Shown one piece after another: positions 17,131 through 27,147 of a DNA stretch of 64,000 bases. The notes under the pieces are model-generated. The model was not told where the DNA came from and ran no database searches. It saw only the letters and a list, made by a program, of their open reading frames with translations. The stretch is from the NCBI RefSeq assembly GCF_022811705.1, contig NZ_CP094528.1, positions 2,852,001 to 2,916,000 on the forward strand. Reading direction: 5' to 3'. The DNA comes from Agromyces larvae (lineage in GTDB: Bacteria; Actinomycetota; Actinomycetes; Actinomycetales; Microbacteriaceae). The position numbers and the translations under genes are program-made. Numbering within the stretch: position 1 is the first letter of the stretch; each line of letters starts with the position of its first letter.

Positions 17131-17580
17131 GTGGAAGACGAGGGCGCGCGATCGGCCGCCGACGCCCTGGCGCGGCTGGCATTCCTGACGAACGCGCGCC
17201 TGGAGGCACGCGCTGCAGAGGTCGGCGAGGGTCTCTCGGTGCAGCAGCTGCGCCTGCTGGGCATCCTGCGCGACCGGGAGCCGACGATCAACGAACTCAC
17301 CGTCCTGCTCGGCGTCGACAAGTCCAGCGTCAGCGGGCTGGTCATCCGTGCGGAGCGGCGCGGGCTGGTGAGCCGCACCCGGCACGAGCGCGACGGCCGC
17401 GCGGTGCGAGTGCGACTGGAAGGGTCCGGGCGCACCCTGATCGACGCGGCAACCGCGTCGTTCGAGCTCGATGTGCAGCAGTTGCTCGCGGTGCTGACCG
17501 ACGCGGAGCGCGCGCGCTGGGTGGCGCTCACGAACCGCGTGCTGAGCGCCGAGGCGGATCAGCTGGGCCTCACGCCCTGA
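17131..17580 (+). CDS. MarR family transcriptional regulator
   Basis: A 149-residue winged-helix regulator: dimerisation helices at both ends, recognition helix region LTVLLGVDKSSVSGLVIRAE (about 57-76), and wing RTRHERDGRAVRVRL (92-106) with the conserved D-R-R/G pattern. GTG at 17131 is the only reasonable start and lies right after the operator region. It probably represses itself and the divergent oxidoreductase. No cysteine is present, so direct thiol sensing is unlikely; a phenolic or quinone ligand is more likely. Confidence 0.92.
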   Translation: MEDEGARSAADALARLAFLTNARLEARAAEVGEGLSVQQLRLLGILRDREPTINELTVLLGVDKSSVSGLVIRAERRGLVSRTRHERDGRAVRVRLEGSGRTLIDAATASFELDVQQLLAVLTDAERARWVALTNRVLSAEADQLGLTP

Positions 17581-17649
17581 TCCGCGGCGGCCTCGCACCG
17601 CGGCCGCATCACCCGGTGACCCGGCGCGGACGCCGACGACCCCGATCGG

Positions 17650-18063
17650 CTACCGGTCGAGCGGCCGCCAGACGACGAGGGCGTTCTCGCGGCGCACTCG
17701 CGTGCCCGCCTTGATGGTGACGATGTCGCCGGCCGACCCGGCGGCGAACACGCGGCGGCCGGGGCGGTTCAGCATCTCGTCGGCGAGCATCGCCTCGAGT
17801 TCGCGCACCCGGGCGCGCAGCGCGGTCACCTCGTCTTCGAGGCCGAGCACGCGGCGGATGCCCTCGAGGCTCACACCCTCGCTCGACAGCTGGGCGATCT
17901 CGCGCAACTGCACGACGTCGCGCATCGAGTACCGGCGCGACTTGCCGGCGGTGCGACTCGGCGAGACGAGGCCGAGGCGGTCGTACTGGCGCAGGGTCTG
18001 CGGATGCATCCCGGCGAGCTCGGCCGCGACCGAGATCACGAAGATCGGGCTCGTCTCGTCCAT
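17650..18063 (-). CDS. hspR: HspR heat-shock repressor (MerR family)
   Basis: A 137-residue MerR-type repressor. The HTH is at residues 8-30 (ISVAAELAGMHPQTLRQYDR), followed by the wing GLVSPSRTAGKSRRYS and a coiled-coil segment with LRARVRELEAML near 83-94. It is the last gene of dnaK-grpE-dnaJ-hspR, starting three bases after dnaJ. In Streptomyces and Mycobacterium, HspR binds HAIR boxes with DnaK as corepressor; matching HAIR boxes lie upstream of dnaK here. The C-terminal tail is longer than the minimal HspR. Confidence 0.96.
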   Translation of the reverse strand: MDETSPIFVISVAAELAGMHPQTLRQYDRLGLVSPSRTAGKSRRYSMRDVVQLREIAQLSSEGVSLEGIRRVLGLEDEVTALRARVRELEAMLADEMLNRPGRRVFAAGSAGDIVTIKAGTRVRRENALVVWRPLDR

Positions 18064-18066
18064 CGA

Positions 18067-19059
18067 CTACCCCTTCGCGCGGGCGAGGAGGTCGTCGCGC
18101 GGGTTCTCGTCGGGCAGCAGGGCCGCGAACTCGCGCAGCCGCTCCTCGGCCTCCTTCGAGAGGTGCGACGGCACCGCCACCTGCACGACGGCGAGCAGGT
18201 CGCCCGTGCCCTTCTTCGTCGCAACGCCGCGGCCCTTCACCCGCAGCACCCGGCCGCTCGGGGTGCCGGGCGCCACCTTCAGCTTCACGGGGTCGCCGCC
18301 GAGGGTGGGCACCTGGATCGTCGCGCCGAGCGCGGCCTCCTCGAAGGTCACCGGTACGGTGACCCGCAGGTTGAGTCCGTCGCGTTCGAACACCGGATGC
18401 TTGCGCACGTTCACGGTGAGGATCATGTCGCCGGTCGCACCGCCGTCGGGCGACGGGTGGCCCTTGCCGCGCAGGCGGATCTTCTGCCCGTCGGCGACGC
18501 CCGCAGGGATGTTCACCGTCACCGGCTTGCCCTCGGCGGTCTGCAGGGTCACCTGGTCGCCGCGGGTCGCGGTGATGAAGTCGAGCGTGGTCGTGGCCGT
18601 GACGTCCCGACCGGGCGTCGGCCCGCCGAAGCCGCGGTAGCCGCCCGTCGACTGGCCGAACCGGCCGCCGCCGAAGAGCCCGCCGAGCAGGTCGTCGTAG
18701 TCGCCGCCCGCACCCTGCTGGAAGGTGAAGCGCTGGCCACCGCCGCCCTGGCCGAACATGCCGCCGAACACGTCCTCGAAGCCGCCGGCGCCCGCCCCGC
18801 CCGGCGCAGTGAACCGCGCCCCCGAGCCCATCGCCCGGATCGCGTCGTACTCCTTGCGCTCCTCGGGGTCGGAGAGCACCGAGTTCGCCTCGCTGATCTC
18901 CTTGAACTTCGCCTCGGCCGCGGCGTCGCCCGGGTTCTGGTCGGGATGGTACTTGCGCGCGAGCTTGCGGTACGCCTTCTTGATGTCGGCGTCGCTCGCG
19001 TCCTTGGAGACGCCGAGCACCTGGTAGAAGTCCTTGTCGAACCAATCCTGACTGGCCAC
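18067..19059 (-). CDS. dnaJ: DnaJ cochaperone, zinc-finger-less (DnaJ1/CbpA type)
   Basis: A 330-residue J protein that stimulates DnaK ATPase. The J domain spans about 9-75 with HPD at 38-40; a Gly/Phe-rich region covers 77-150 with GGMFGQGG and LLGGLFGGG repeats; the C-terminal substrate-binding domains follow ([10 protein letters not shown] onwards). There is no CxxCxGxG zinc-finger repeat, so this is the type II form found in actinobacterial dnaK operons, and a second zinc-containing DnaJ2 is expected elsewhere. It is cotranscribed with grpE and hspR. Confidence 0.96.
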   Translation of the reverse strand: MASQDWFDKDFYQVLGVSKDASDADIKKAYRKLARKYHPDQNPGDAAAEAKFKEISEANSVLSDPEERKEYDAIRAMGSGARFTAPGGAGAGGFEDVFGGMFGQGGGGQRFTFQQGAGGDYDDLLGGLFGGGRFGQSTGGYRGFGGPTPGRDVTATTTLDFITATRGDQVTLQTAEGKPVTVNIPAGVADGQKIRLRGKGHPSPDGGATGDMILTVNVRKHPVFERDGLNLRVTVPVTFEEAALGATIQVPTLGGDPVKLKVAPGTPSGRVLRVKGRGVATKKGTGDLLAVVQVAVPSHLSKEAEERLREFAALLPDENPRDDLLARAKG

Positions 19060-19095
19060 GGGCGCCTCCTCTCTCTGCTGTTCAGTCTGTCGTGC

Positions 19096-19169
19096 CGCCG
19101 AGCGTTTCCGTTCGCGCCCTTGGTTTCCGCTGGTGCGGAAACGCTCGGCGCGAACGGAAACACTCGGCG
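19096..19169. repeat. nested palindrome between dnaJ and grpE
   Basis: Outer arms 19096-19118 and 19147-19169 (23 bp) pair with one mismatch. The 28-base centre holds a perfect inner hairpin GTTTCCGC-TGGT-GCGGAAAC at 19123-19142. The core GTTTCCG/CGGAAAC is used four times. It is transcribed within the operon and could set the grpE to dnaJ ratio by RNA processing or attenuation, or be a mobile palindrome. Confidence 0.88.
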
Positions 19170-19182
19170 CGGGTGGCGTCCG

Positions 19183-19866
19183 TCAGGACGCCGGGGTGTG
19201 CACCACGACCTTCGCCGGGCGCAGCTGGACGCTGCCGAGCGTGTAGCCCGCCTCGACGACGTCGGCGACCGTGTCGGCCTCCACGTCGGGCGAGGGCTGC
19301 TGGAAGATCGCCTCGTGCTTCTGCGGGTCGAACGCCTCGCCCGCCTCGCCGAAGCGCTCGAGCCCGAGCTTCTCGGTCGCGGCGCGCAGCTTCGCGGCGA
19401 TCGTCGCGAACGGGGTGTCGCCCTCGAGGTCGCCGTGCTTCTCGGCCCGGTCGAGGTCGTCGAGCACCGGCAGCAGCACCGCGACCGCCGCGCCGACCGC
19501 GCGCTCGCGCTCGAGCTCGCGGTTCTGCTCGGTGCGCCGACGGTAGTTGGCGTACTCGGCGGTCACCCGCTTCAGGTCGGCCAGGTGCTCGTCGGTCGGG
19601 TCCTGCACCTCGGCCTGCGCCGCGTTCAGGATGTCGTCGACGGTGAGCTCGTGCTCGCTCGCCGAGCTCGTCGAAGCGGGGGTCTCCCCTTCGACAGGCT
19701 CAGGGGGCTCGCTCGCTGAGCCCGTCGAAGCGGGGGTTTCCCCTTCGACAGGCTCAGGGGGCTCAGGGGCGCCGACGGGCTGCCGAACCGCACCGGTCTC
19801 GGGGTCGATCTTCCGCTTGTCGCGGATGATCGGCTCCTCGTGGTTCCGGTCTTCCTCGGAAGCCAT
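19183..19866 (-). CDS. grpE: GrpE nucleotide exchange factor with repeat-encoded insert
   Basis: A 227-residue GrpE that releases ADP from DnaK. The long helix begins around residue 74 (ELTVDDILNAAQAEVQ), with YANYRRRTEQNRELERERA at about 107-125, and the C-terminal beta domain ends with GYTLGSVQLRPAKVVV. Residues 34-70 are a Pro/Glu/Ser/Thr segment made of two copies of EPPEPVEGETPASTGSASlike text, encoded by palindromic repeats at 19658-19764. The insert falls in the naturally disordered N-terminus, so function should be intact. ATG follows the dnaK stop by two bases. Confidence 0.97.
   Translation of the reverse strand: MASEEDRNHEEPIIRDKRKIDPETGAVRQPVGAPEPPEPVEGETPASTGSASEPPEPVEGETPASTSSASEHELTVDDILNAAQAEVQDPTDEHLADLKRVTAEYANYRRRTEQNRELERERAVGAAVAVLLPVLDDLDRAEKHGDLEGDTPFATIAAKLRAATEKLGLERFGEAGEAFDPQKHEAIFQQPSPDVEADTVADVVEAGYTLGSVQLRPAKVVVHTPAS
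19658..19764. repeat. palindromic repeat cluster inside grpE
   Basis: Alternating arms CCCTTCGACAGGCTCAGG and CTGAGCCCGTCGAAGCGG; two full units in tandem. Read in frame as PEPVEG and ASTGSAS/ASTSSAS peptides on the coding strand. Same family as repeats in cysN, an ABC permease gene and the GH3 gene. Confidence 0.9.
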
Positions 19867-19868
19867 GG

Positions 19869-21737
<1,869 letters not shown>

Positions 21738-21851
21738 GTGTGTTTCTCCTTCTCGCCCGGGAAGGAACCGCACGGATGCCCCGTGCCGGGCCCTTTCCGG
21801 ACTGGTGGCCCGGCGGTGCCCGCCCGCGGCCGAAAGTCGGTGACGTTGAGA

Positions 21852-21935
21852 CTTGAGTCTCAACGGCTCAAGTGTCACGCAGCGACTCGAACGTGTCAAG
21901 TCGAGATCGCGAAACTTGAGCGCATCTGACTCAAC
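21852..21935 (-). promoter_or_regulatory. dnaK promoter with two HAIR (HspR) boxes
   Basis: HAIR consensus is CTTGAGT-N7-ACTCAAG. Box 1 at 21852-21872 is CTTGAGT-N7-GCTCAAG; box 2 at 21915-21935 is CTTGAGC-N7-ACTCAAC. On the minus strand a TTGACA -35 (21894-21899) and GACACT -10 (21871-21876) are 17 bases apart, with box 1 covering the -10/start side and box 2 just upstream of -35. HspR bound to both would occlude RNA polymerase. Confidence 0.92.
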
Positions 21936-22003
21936 TCTCGGGATGTGCGCGGTATTCCCTGTGGCACCACGACGGTGTCTGCGGCGAGCATTAGCCTGCC
22001 CAT

Positions 22004-23206
22004 GTGGACACGCGTGAGCAGGACGGCCAGCTCATCGCCGCCGAGCTCGCCCGGTACGACCGCGAGCTGAAGCGGTACCGCAAGCTGCGCAGCCGCATCG
22101 AGGCCGACTTCGCCCGGCGGCTCGAGGCGGCCGGCTTCAAGTACTTCCACGTGACGGCACGCGTGAAGTCGCGCGACTCCTTCGAGCGCAAAGTGCGGCG
22201 CGCGCCCGATCGCGAGGTGCGCGACCTCCTCGGCGTCCGCGTGATCGCGCACTTCGAGGGCGACCTGCCCGCGATGGAGCAGGTGGTGCGCGAGGCGCTC
22301 ATCGTCGACGACGACTCGTGGGTCGACAAGTCCGAGATGCTGCCGATCGACGCATTCGGGTACCGCTCGGTGCAGTTCGTGGGCCGCGTCCCCGAGGAGG
22401 GTCAGGAGCGCGTCGCCACGGGGGCGCTCAGGACGGTCGGTGCGGATGGTGCGGCGGATGCCTCGGATGCTCCGCAGGTCGAGGTGCAGCTGCGCACCGC
22501 GCTGAGCGACACCTGGTCGGAGCTCGAGCACGACCTGCGCTACAAGTCGGCGCGGCAGCTCCCCCGCGAGGTCGACCGGCTGTTCGCGCTCTCGGCGGCG
22601 CTGCTCGAGCAGGCCGACGACAACCTCGATCAGATCCGCCGGCAGGTCGAGGAGGCGCGGGTCGCCCCGCCCTCGCGGGCCGACGGCGGCGGCGAGCGCG
22701 GGTACATCGGCCGGTTCATCCAGTACGACGGCGACTCGCGCACGCTCGACCAGCTCATCACCGCCGCGCTCGACGTGCCGTTCGGCGCCGTCACGGGCTC
22801 GGGCCGCGAACTGCGCAGCGTCGTCCGCGCGGCCGGGTGGCACCGGTACGACCAACTCGCCGACGGCTTCGCCGAGTACTCCGAACTGGGGCGTCGACTC
22901 GCGATCGCGTGCGCGAACACGACCCGCGACATCCTGCTCACCGATGCCGAGCCGCAGCGACCCGCCCGATCGTTCCGCGGCATCGGGGTGTACTGGACGG
23001 CGCTCGCGGCCGCCCTCGTCGCCGGCACCGCAGTACGCGAGAGCCGCGTCCCCGACGGGCGCCTGGCCGAGTACCGCGTGGTGGCCGAGTACCTGAACGT
23101 GAACCCGGATGCCTCGGCCCTCAGCGTGCGCAACCGATACGTCGCCCTCGCCGCGCCGGCCGGCACACTCGACGACGAGGGGTTCGCGCCGATCAGCCTC
23201 GCGTGA
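22004..23206 (+). CDS. RelA/SpoT-domain nucleotidyltransferase-like protein
   Basis: A 400-residue protein with a RelA_SpoT synthetase-like domain at about residues 45-215: [28 protein letters not shown], then the [10 protein letters not shown] and [22 protein letters not shown] blocks that define the family. No HD hydrolase, TGS or ACT domain is present. The C-terminal 190 residues are an unassigned helical extension, which is unusual for a small alarmone synthetase. (p)ppGpp synthesis is likely but the synthetase G-loop should be checked. GTG at 22004 is about ten bases after TTAGCCT, suggesting a leaderless mRNA divergent from dnaK. Confidence 0.85.
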   Translation: MDTREQDGQLIAAELARYDRELKRYRKLRSRIEADFARRLEAAGFKYFHVTARVKSRDSFERKVRRAPDREVRDLLGVRVIAHFEGDLPAMEQVVREALIVDDDSWVDKSEMLPIDAFGYRSVQFVGRVPEEGQERVATGALRTVGADGAADASDAPQVEVQLRTALSDTWSELEHDLRYKSARQLPREVDRLFALSAALLEQADDNLDQIRRQVEEARVAPPSRADGGGERGYIGRFIQYDGDSRTLDQLITAALDVPFGAVTGSGRELRSVVRAAGWHRYDQLADGFAEYSELGRRLAIACANTTRDILLTDAEPQRPARSFRGIGVYWTALAAALVAGTAVRESRVPDGRLAEYRVVAEYLNVNPDASALSVRNRYVALAAPAGTLDDEGFAPISLA

Positions 23207-23218
23207 TCCGCCGCACCC

Positions 23219-23351
23219 CTTTCCTCCCTTCCCCTCGCCCTTCCCGTTCCCCCGGGTGCCCGCTCCCTCTCCCTGGAACAAGGTCGATTCGCACCACCAC
23301 GGTCCGGGGAACAGAGGGTGGGGGACGAGGGGAAGGGAAGGGAACGCAGGG
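23219..23351. repeat. imperfect pyrimidine/purine inverted repeat
   Basis: The left part (about 23220-23256) is almost pure C/T and the right part (about 23303-23351) almost pure G/A; they pair through CTTCCCCTCG/CGAGGGGAAG and GTTCCCCCGG/CCGGGGAAC blocks. The 267-base gap between the RelA-like gene and uspA holds nothing else that I can call a gene. It could terminate the upstream gene or form a triplex or long hairpin. Confidence 0.65.
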
Positions 23352-23472
23352 AGTGTGCGAAACTGGGCGCAGCGCTCCGGCGCTGCGGCGGTGGGGCTCG
23401 CCGCACCCAACCTCGACTCCGGTCGACAACAGTCCCTGTCTCGTGATCAACCGCGCCCGAGATAGGAGACCC

Positions 23473-23988
23473 GTGCCCGAGACCTTCCCGACCATCGTCG
23501 TCGGCGTCACGCCGCACCAGCCCGATGCGGTCGTGCAGCACGCGGCCGCTCTCGCCGGAGCCCTGGGCGCCCGACTCGTGTGCGCGACCGTGGACCCGGG
23601 CCACTACGTCGTCGAGGAGCATCCCGACGGCAGCGTGCGCTCGCTCGAGGTCGACCCCGACGCCGGCGATCTCGAGCGCAGCGGCGACCGCGAGGCCGCC
23701 GACCTGGTCGAACGCCTGCATGCCCTGCTCGATCCGACCGGTCTCCGCTGGGAGCACCGCGGCCTCGCCGGCGATCCGACCCGTGCGCTCGCGCACCTGG
23801 CCGACACCCTCGACGCCGCGATGATCGTGGTGGGCACGCGCGAACCCGGCGTGCGCGGCACCCTGCGGGAGTTCTTCAGCGGCTCGGTCGCCGCGCACCT
23901 CGCGCATCGCCAGCATCGACCGGTGCTCGTGGTGCCGCTCGCCCCGGTCGGATTCGACGACGTCGCACCCTGGGATTCGGCGTCGTGA
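23473..23988 (+). CDS. universal stress protein (UspA family)
   Basis: A 171-residue single-domain Usp. It starts with the first strand TIVVGVTPH and ends with the family block MIVVGTREPG...GSVAAHLAHR..RPVLVVP, in which the glycines and GS approximate the ATP-binding G-2x-G-9x-GS motif, so it may bind ATP. GTG at 23473 has TAGGAGA upstream. The stop overlaps the first crcB start (GTGA), so the stress protein is coupled to the two fluoride-channel genes; this link is uncommon. Confidence 0.93.
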   Translation: MPETFPTIVVGVTPHQPDAVVQHAAALAGALGARLVCATVDPGHYVVEEHPDGSVRSLEVDPDAGDLERSGDREAADLVERLHALLDPTGLRWEHRGLAGDPTRALAHLADTLDAAMIVVGTREPGVRGTLREFFSGSVAAHLAHRQHRPVLVVPLAPVGFDDVAPWDSAS

Positions 23989-24428
23989 GCCTCGGGAACC
24001 GTCCGCCGCACCTCCAGTGGCGGCTGATCGGGCTGGTCGCGCTCGGCGGCGCGATCGGCACGGCGGCGCGCGCCGGGCTCGGCATCGCGGTCACCGCGGC
24101 GCTGCCCGGCGCCGTCTTCCCGGTGACGACGTTCACCGTGAACCTGATCGGCGCGTTCGTGCTCGGCGTGCTGCTCGAAGCCCTCGTGCTGCGCGGGCCC
24201 GACGAGGGCGTGCGGCGGAGCATCCGACTGTTCGTCGGCACCGGGGTGCTGGGCGGATTCACGACCTACAGCGCGTTCTCGACCGACACCGCCCGACTGC
24301 TCCTCGCCGGCGAAACGCTGATCGCGGCCGGGTACGCGCTCGGCACCGTCGTGCTCGGCGGCGCGGCGAGCCTGGGCGGCATCCTGCTCGCGCGGGCCGC
24401 GCATCGCGAGACCGGAGGCGCGCGATGA
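23985..24428 (+). CDS. crcB: fluoride channel subunit CrcB/Fluc (first of pair)
   Basis: A 147-residue four-helix protein with the Fluc signatures NLIGAFVLGVL (helix 2) and TGVLGGFTTYSAFSTD (helix 3 break with the phenylalanine box). Fluc channels are dual-topology dimers that expel fluoride. GTG at 23985 overlaps the uspA stop, and its own stop overlaps the second crcB gene, so the two subunits probably form a heterodimer as in other organisms with paired genes. No fluoride riboswitch was recognised upstream. Confidence 0.95.
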   Translation: MSLGNRPPHLQWRLIGLVALGGAIGTAARAGLGIAVTAALPGAVFPVTTFTVNLIGAFVLGVLLEALVLRGPDEGVRRSIRLFVGTGVLGGFTTYSAFSTDTARLLLAGETLIAAGYALGTVVLGGAASLGGILLARAAHRETGGAR

Positions 24429-24802
24429 GCGGATGGCTCGTCTTCCTCGGCACCGCCGCGGCCGGCGGCGTCGGCGCGGCCCTGCGGTTCGTGGTCGACG
24501 GGCTGGTGCGCGCCCGGTTCGGCGGCGGCCTGCCGTGGGGGACGGCGCTCATCAACCTGACCGGATCGTTCGCCCTCGGGGTGCTCGTCGGGCTGGCGCA
24601 GCACCGCATCGGCGCGGACTGGGTGATGCTGCTCGGCACGGGCCTGCTCGGCGGGTACACGACGTTCAGCACCGCGAGCGTCGAGACCGTGCGGCTCGCA
24701 CGCGACCGTCGCTGGCGCGCGGCGATCGGGTACGGGTTCGGCGTGCTGGCGGCGGGCGTCGCGCTCGCCCTGCTCGGGGTCGGGCTCGGCTCGCTCGCCT
24801 GA
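24425..24802 (+). CDS. crcB: fluoride channel subunit CrcB/Fluc (second of pair)
   Basis: A 125-residue paralogue of the preceding subunit with NLTGSFALGVL and GLLGGYTTFSTASVE. Four helices, short loops. ATG overlaps the upstream stop by four bases. The charge pattern of the loops differs from that of the first copy, consistent with opposite membrane orientation in an antiparallel heterodimer (inference from the family). The gene converges on the SulP gene; the 58-base gap holds GCGACGCGGCTCC direct repeats. Confidence 0.95.
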   Translation: MSGWLVFLGTAAAGGVGAALRFVVDGLVRARFGGGLPWGTALINLTGSFALGVLVGLAQHRIGADWVMLLGTGLLGGYTTFSTASVETVRLARDRRWRAAIGYGFGVLAAGVALALLGVGLGSLA

Positions 24803-24860
24803 GCGGCCGCGACGCGGCTCCGCGACGCGGCTCCGCGCCGCCGCGCGCCGCCCGACGCGG

Positions 24861-26513
24861 CTACGTGCCCCGGGCCTCGGCGGCGCGACGCACGTGGCTG
24901 CGCGCGTGTTCGACGGCGGCCGGCAGCTCGTCGAACAGGTGGTTCTGGTGCCGCAGCGACCGCACCACGCCGACGCGTTCGGCGAGGCGCAGGTGATGAC
25001 TGCGGATCCCCTTCACGAGCACGGTCACGCCGCGACGTTCGAGCTGGGTGATGAGCTCGGTGATGACCTGGGCGCCGGTGGCGTCGAGGATCTGCAGTTG
25101 CGACATCCGGATGATGACGACCTCGATGTCGCGGATGTCGCCCACCCGCTCGAGCACCCGCTCGGCCGCGCCGAAGAACAGCGCACCCTCGAGCCGGAAC
25201 AGCGCGATGCGCTCATCGCCCGGCTCGGCCGGGCCGGGCAGCTCCTCGCGGTGCACCCCGGCCGAGTCCGCGAGGGCCCGGAGCGCGAAGAACGCCGCGG
25301 CAGCGACCCCGATGAGCACCGCGTAGATCAGGTCGAAGCTCACGGTGATCACGGCGGTCACGACGAACACGATCGCGTCGGACCGGGTCGAGCCCACCAC
25401 GCTGCGCACGGTCGCGATCGAGATCATGCGGGTCGCGGTCACCATGAGCACGCCGGCGAGCGCCGCGAGCGGGATGGTTCCGACGATGGATGCCCCGAAC
25501 GAGACGACCCCGAGCAGCAGCACCGCGTGCACGACGGCCGCGAGTCGGGTGCGGGCGCCCGCCCTGACGTTGACCGCGGTTCGGGCGATCGCCCCGGTCG
25601 CCGGCATCCCGCCGAACAGTCCGGCCGCGATCGACGCGAGGCCCTGGCCGACGAGCTCGCGGTCGGCGTCGTAGGGGCCGGTGTCGGAGATGGATGCCGC
25701 GACCCGCGCCGAGAGCAGCGACTCGATCGCGGCGAGCGCGGCGACGGCGAGGATCGGGCCGGCGAGGCCGGGCAGCTGCGCCCAGTCGAAGCTCGGCAGG
25801 GCCGGCGCGGGCAGCCCGGCCGGAAGCTCGCCGATCGTGTCGACGGGCAGGTGCGCGAGGGCTGCCAGCACGCTGACGACGATGATCGCGACGATCGAGC
25901 CGGGGAACCTCGGGTGGATCCACCGCGGCCCGAGCAGCATGACGGCCGCCACGACGCCGACGATCCCGAGCGTCCAGCCGATCTCGGGCCAGGCCGCGGT
26001 CGGCAGCGATTCGAGGGCGGCGACGAACGCGTTCGGGCTGGGCCCGGCCGCGGTGCCGAGCGCAGCCGGAACCTGCTGCAGGAAGATGATGACCGCGATG
26101 CCGAGGGTGAACCCCTCGATCACCGGCCACGGGATGTACGTCACGGCGCGTCCGAGGCGCAGCGCGCCGGCGGCGGCCACGACGACGCCGGCGAGCACGC
26201 ACACGACGGCGAGCACTCCGACGCCGTGGGTGGCGATGATGGGCGCGAGCACGACGACCATGGCCCCCGTCGGCCCCGACACCTGCACGTTCGACCCGCC
26301 GAACACGGCGGCGACGAACCCGGCGACGATCGCGGTGACGAGCCCGGCTTCGGCGCCGGCGCCCGAGGTCACCCCGAACGCGAGTGCGAGCGGCAGCGCG
26401 ACGATGCCGACCGTCACCCCGGCGACGAGATCGAGGCGCCAGGTGCGCCCGAGTCCGCGGTAGTCGCCGGTCGACGGCAGCAGCCCGCGCAGGCGTGCCG
26501 CGGTGCCGCTCAT
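24861..26513 (-). CDS. SulP family anion transporter with STAS domain
   Basis: A 550-residue SulP/SLC26 permease. The membrane domain (about 25-415) has the hallmark GLVTAIVAGFVAAVFGGS and later VNVRAGARTRLAAVVHA segment, and the C-terminal STAS domain (about 435-540) carries IRMSQLQILDATGAQVI, where the usual phosphorylatable D-S-x-G serine is alanine. Sulfate, bicarbonate or another anion may be carried; the distance from the sulfur operon and the ArsR partner do not decide it. The start overlaps the arsR-like stop by four bases. Confidence 0.93.
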   Translation of the reverse strand: MSGTAARLRGLLPSTGDYRGLGRTWRLDLVAGVTVGIVALPLALAFGVTSGAGAEAGLVTAIVAGFVAAVFGGSNVQVSGPTGAMVVVLAPIIATHGVGVLAVVCVLAGVVVAAAGALRLGRAVTYIPWPVIEGFTLGIAVIIFLQQVPAALGTAAGPSPNAFVAALESLPTAAWPEIGWTLGIVGVVAAVMLLGPRWIHPRFPGSIVAIIVVSVLAALAHLPVDTIGELPAGLPAPALPSFDWAQLPGLAGPILAVAALAAIESLLSARVAASISDTGPYDADRELVGQGLASIAAGLFGGMPATGAIARTAVNVRAGARTRLAAVVHAVLLLGVVSFGASIVGTIPLAALAGVLMVTATRMISIATVRSVVGSTRSDAIVFVVTAVITVSFDLIYAVLIGVAAAAFFALRALADSAGVHREELPGPAEPGDERIALFRLEGALFFGAAERVLERVGDIRDIEVVIIRMSQLQILDATGAQVITELITQLERRGVTVLVKGIRSHHLRLAERVGVVRSLRHQNHLFDELPAAVEHARSHVRRAAEARGT

Positions 26514-26893
26514 CCGCGCGCCTCGGCCCATGCGTCGGCCCGCGGGATTTCGGGCAGTTCGCGCTGCGCGACGAGCTGCTGCTCGGTCGTGCCGAGGATC
26601 TCGCCGAGCAGCACCCGGGCGACCCGGAGCAGGTCGGCCACCTCGGGGTACGCGAGCCGGTAGTAGACGAGGCTTCCGCGCCGTTCGGACTCGACGAGCC
26701 GGTTGCGCCGCAGCACGGCCAGGTGCTGCGAGAGGTGGGATGCCTCGAGCGAGGTCTGTTCGAGCAGGGAGGCGACGGGCACCTCCGCAGCCGAGGAGAG
26801 CACTTCGAGGATGCGGATGCGGATCGGGTGCGCGAGCCCTTTGAACAGGCCGGCCTTCACCTCGTAGAGCGGGCGGGTCGGGTCGACGAACAT
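26510..26893 (-). CDS. ArsR/SmtB-type regulator lacking cysteines
   Basis: A 127-residue winged helix protein: KAGLFKGLAHPIRIRILEVL, recognition helix LEASHLSQHLAVLRR (about 47-61) and wing SERRGSLVYYRLA. It has no cysteine and no obvious metal-ligand cluster, so it is not a classical metal sensor. ATG at 26893 is chosen for its GGGAG site; a GTG six codons upstream is the alternative. It is coupled to the SulP gene and probably controls it, via the TTTGA/TCAAA dyad just upstream. Confidence 0.9.
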   Translation of the reverse strand: MFVDPTRPLYEVKAGLFKGLAHPIRIRILEVLSSAAEVPVASLLEQTSLEASHLSQHLAVLRRNRLVESERRGSLVYYRLAYPEVADLLRVARVLLGEILGTTEQQLVAQRELPEIPRADAWAEARG

Positions 26894-26913
26894 GGCGGCT
26901 CCCGGTTTCACGG

Positions 26914-26931
26914 TTTGAGAGAACCATCAAA
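26914..26931. promoter_or_regulatory. candidate ArsR operator
   Basis: TTTGA-N8-TCAAA inverted repeat in an AT-richer patch 21 bases upstream of the regulator start. ArsR-family operators are often A/T-ended dyads of this kind. Weak support. Confidence 0.45.
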
Positions 26932-27047
26932 TCACAATCCCGAACCGCCGCCTCGCCGACCCTGGACACGCGCGCGACGGGCGCGTAGGCTCGCCCGCGG
27001 ACATTCGCCCGTGGCATCCGCGCCCTGATCAGAGGAAGGAGCGAACC

Positions 27048-27107
27048 ATGCACGCCGTCACCGTCGCGCGCATCGCAGACACCCTTCCTTCCGAGGTCGC
27101 CGCCTAA
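27048..27107 (+). CDS. 19-residue leader-type ORF upstream of RIO1 kinase
   Basis: A short ORF coding MHAVTVARIADTLPSEVAA with a strong GAGGAAGGAG ribosome site 8 bases before the ATG and a TAA stop. It ends 40 bases before the kinase GTG. The text is not enriched for one amino acid, so classic attenuation is not obvious. It may be a real small protein or a translation-coupling leader. Confidence 0.5.
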   Translation: MHAVTVARIADTLPSEVAA

Positions 27108-27147
27108 CCGAACCCACCCGGTGGCCTCCAGATCCGGAGACACCACC

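Noticed and set aside
23985..24040. Possible fluoride riboswitch before crcB
   Set aside because: The first crcB overlaps uspA and no GGNGAUG pseudoknot-like leader is seen before uspA.
24803..24860. Terminator between crcB and SulP
   Set aside because: Only direct repeats (GCGACGCGGCTCC) and weak pairing; no clear stem.
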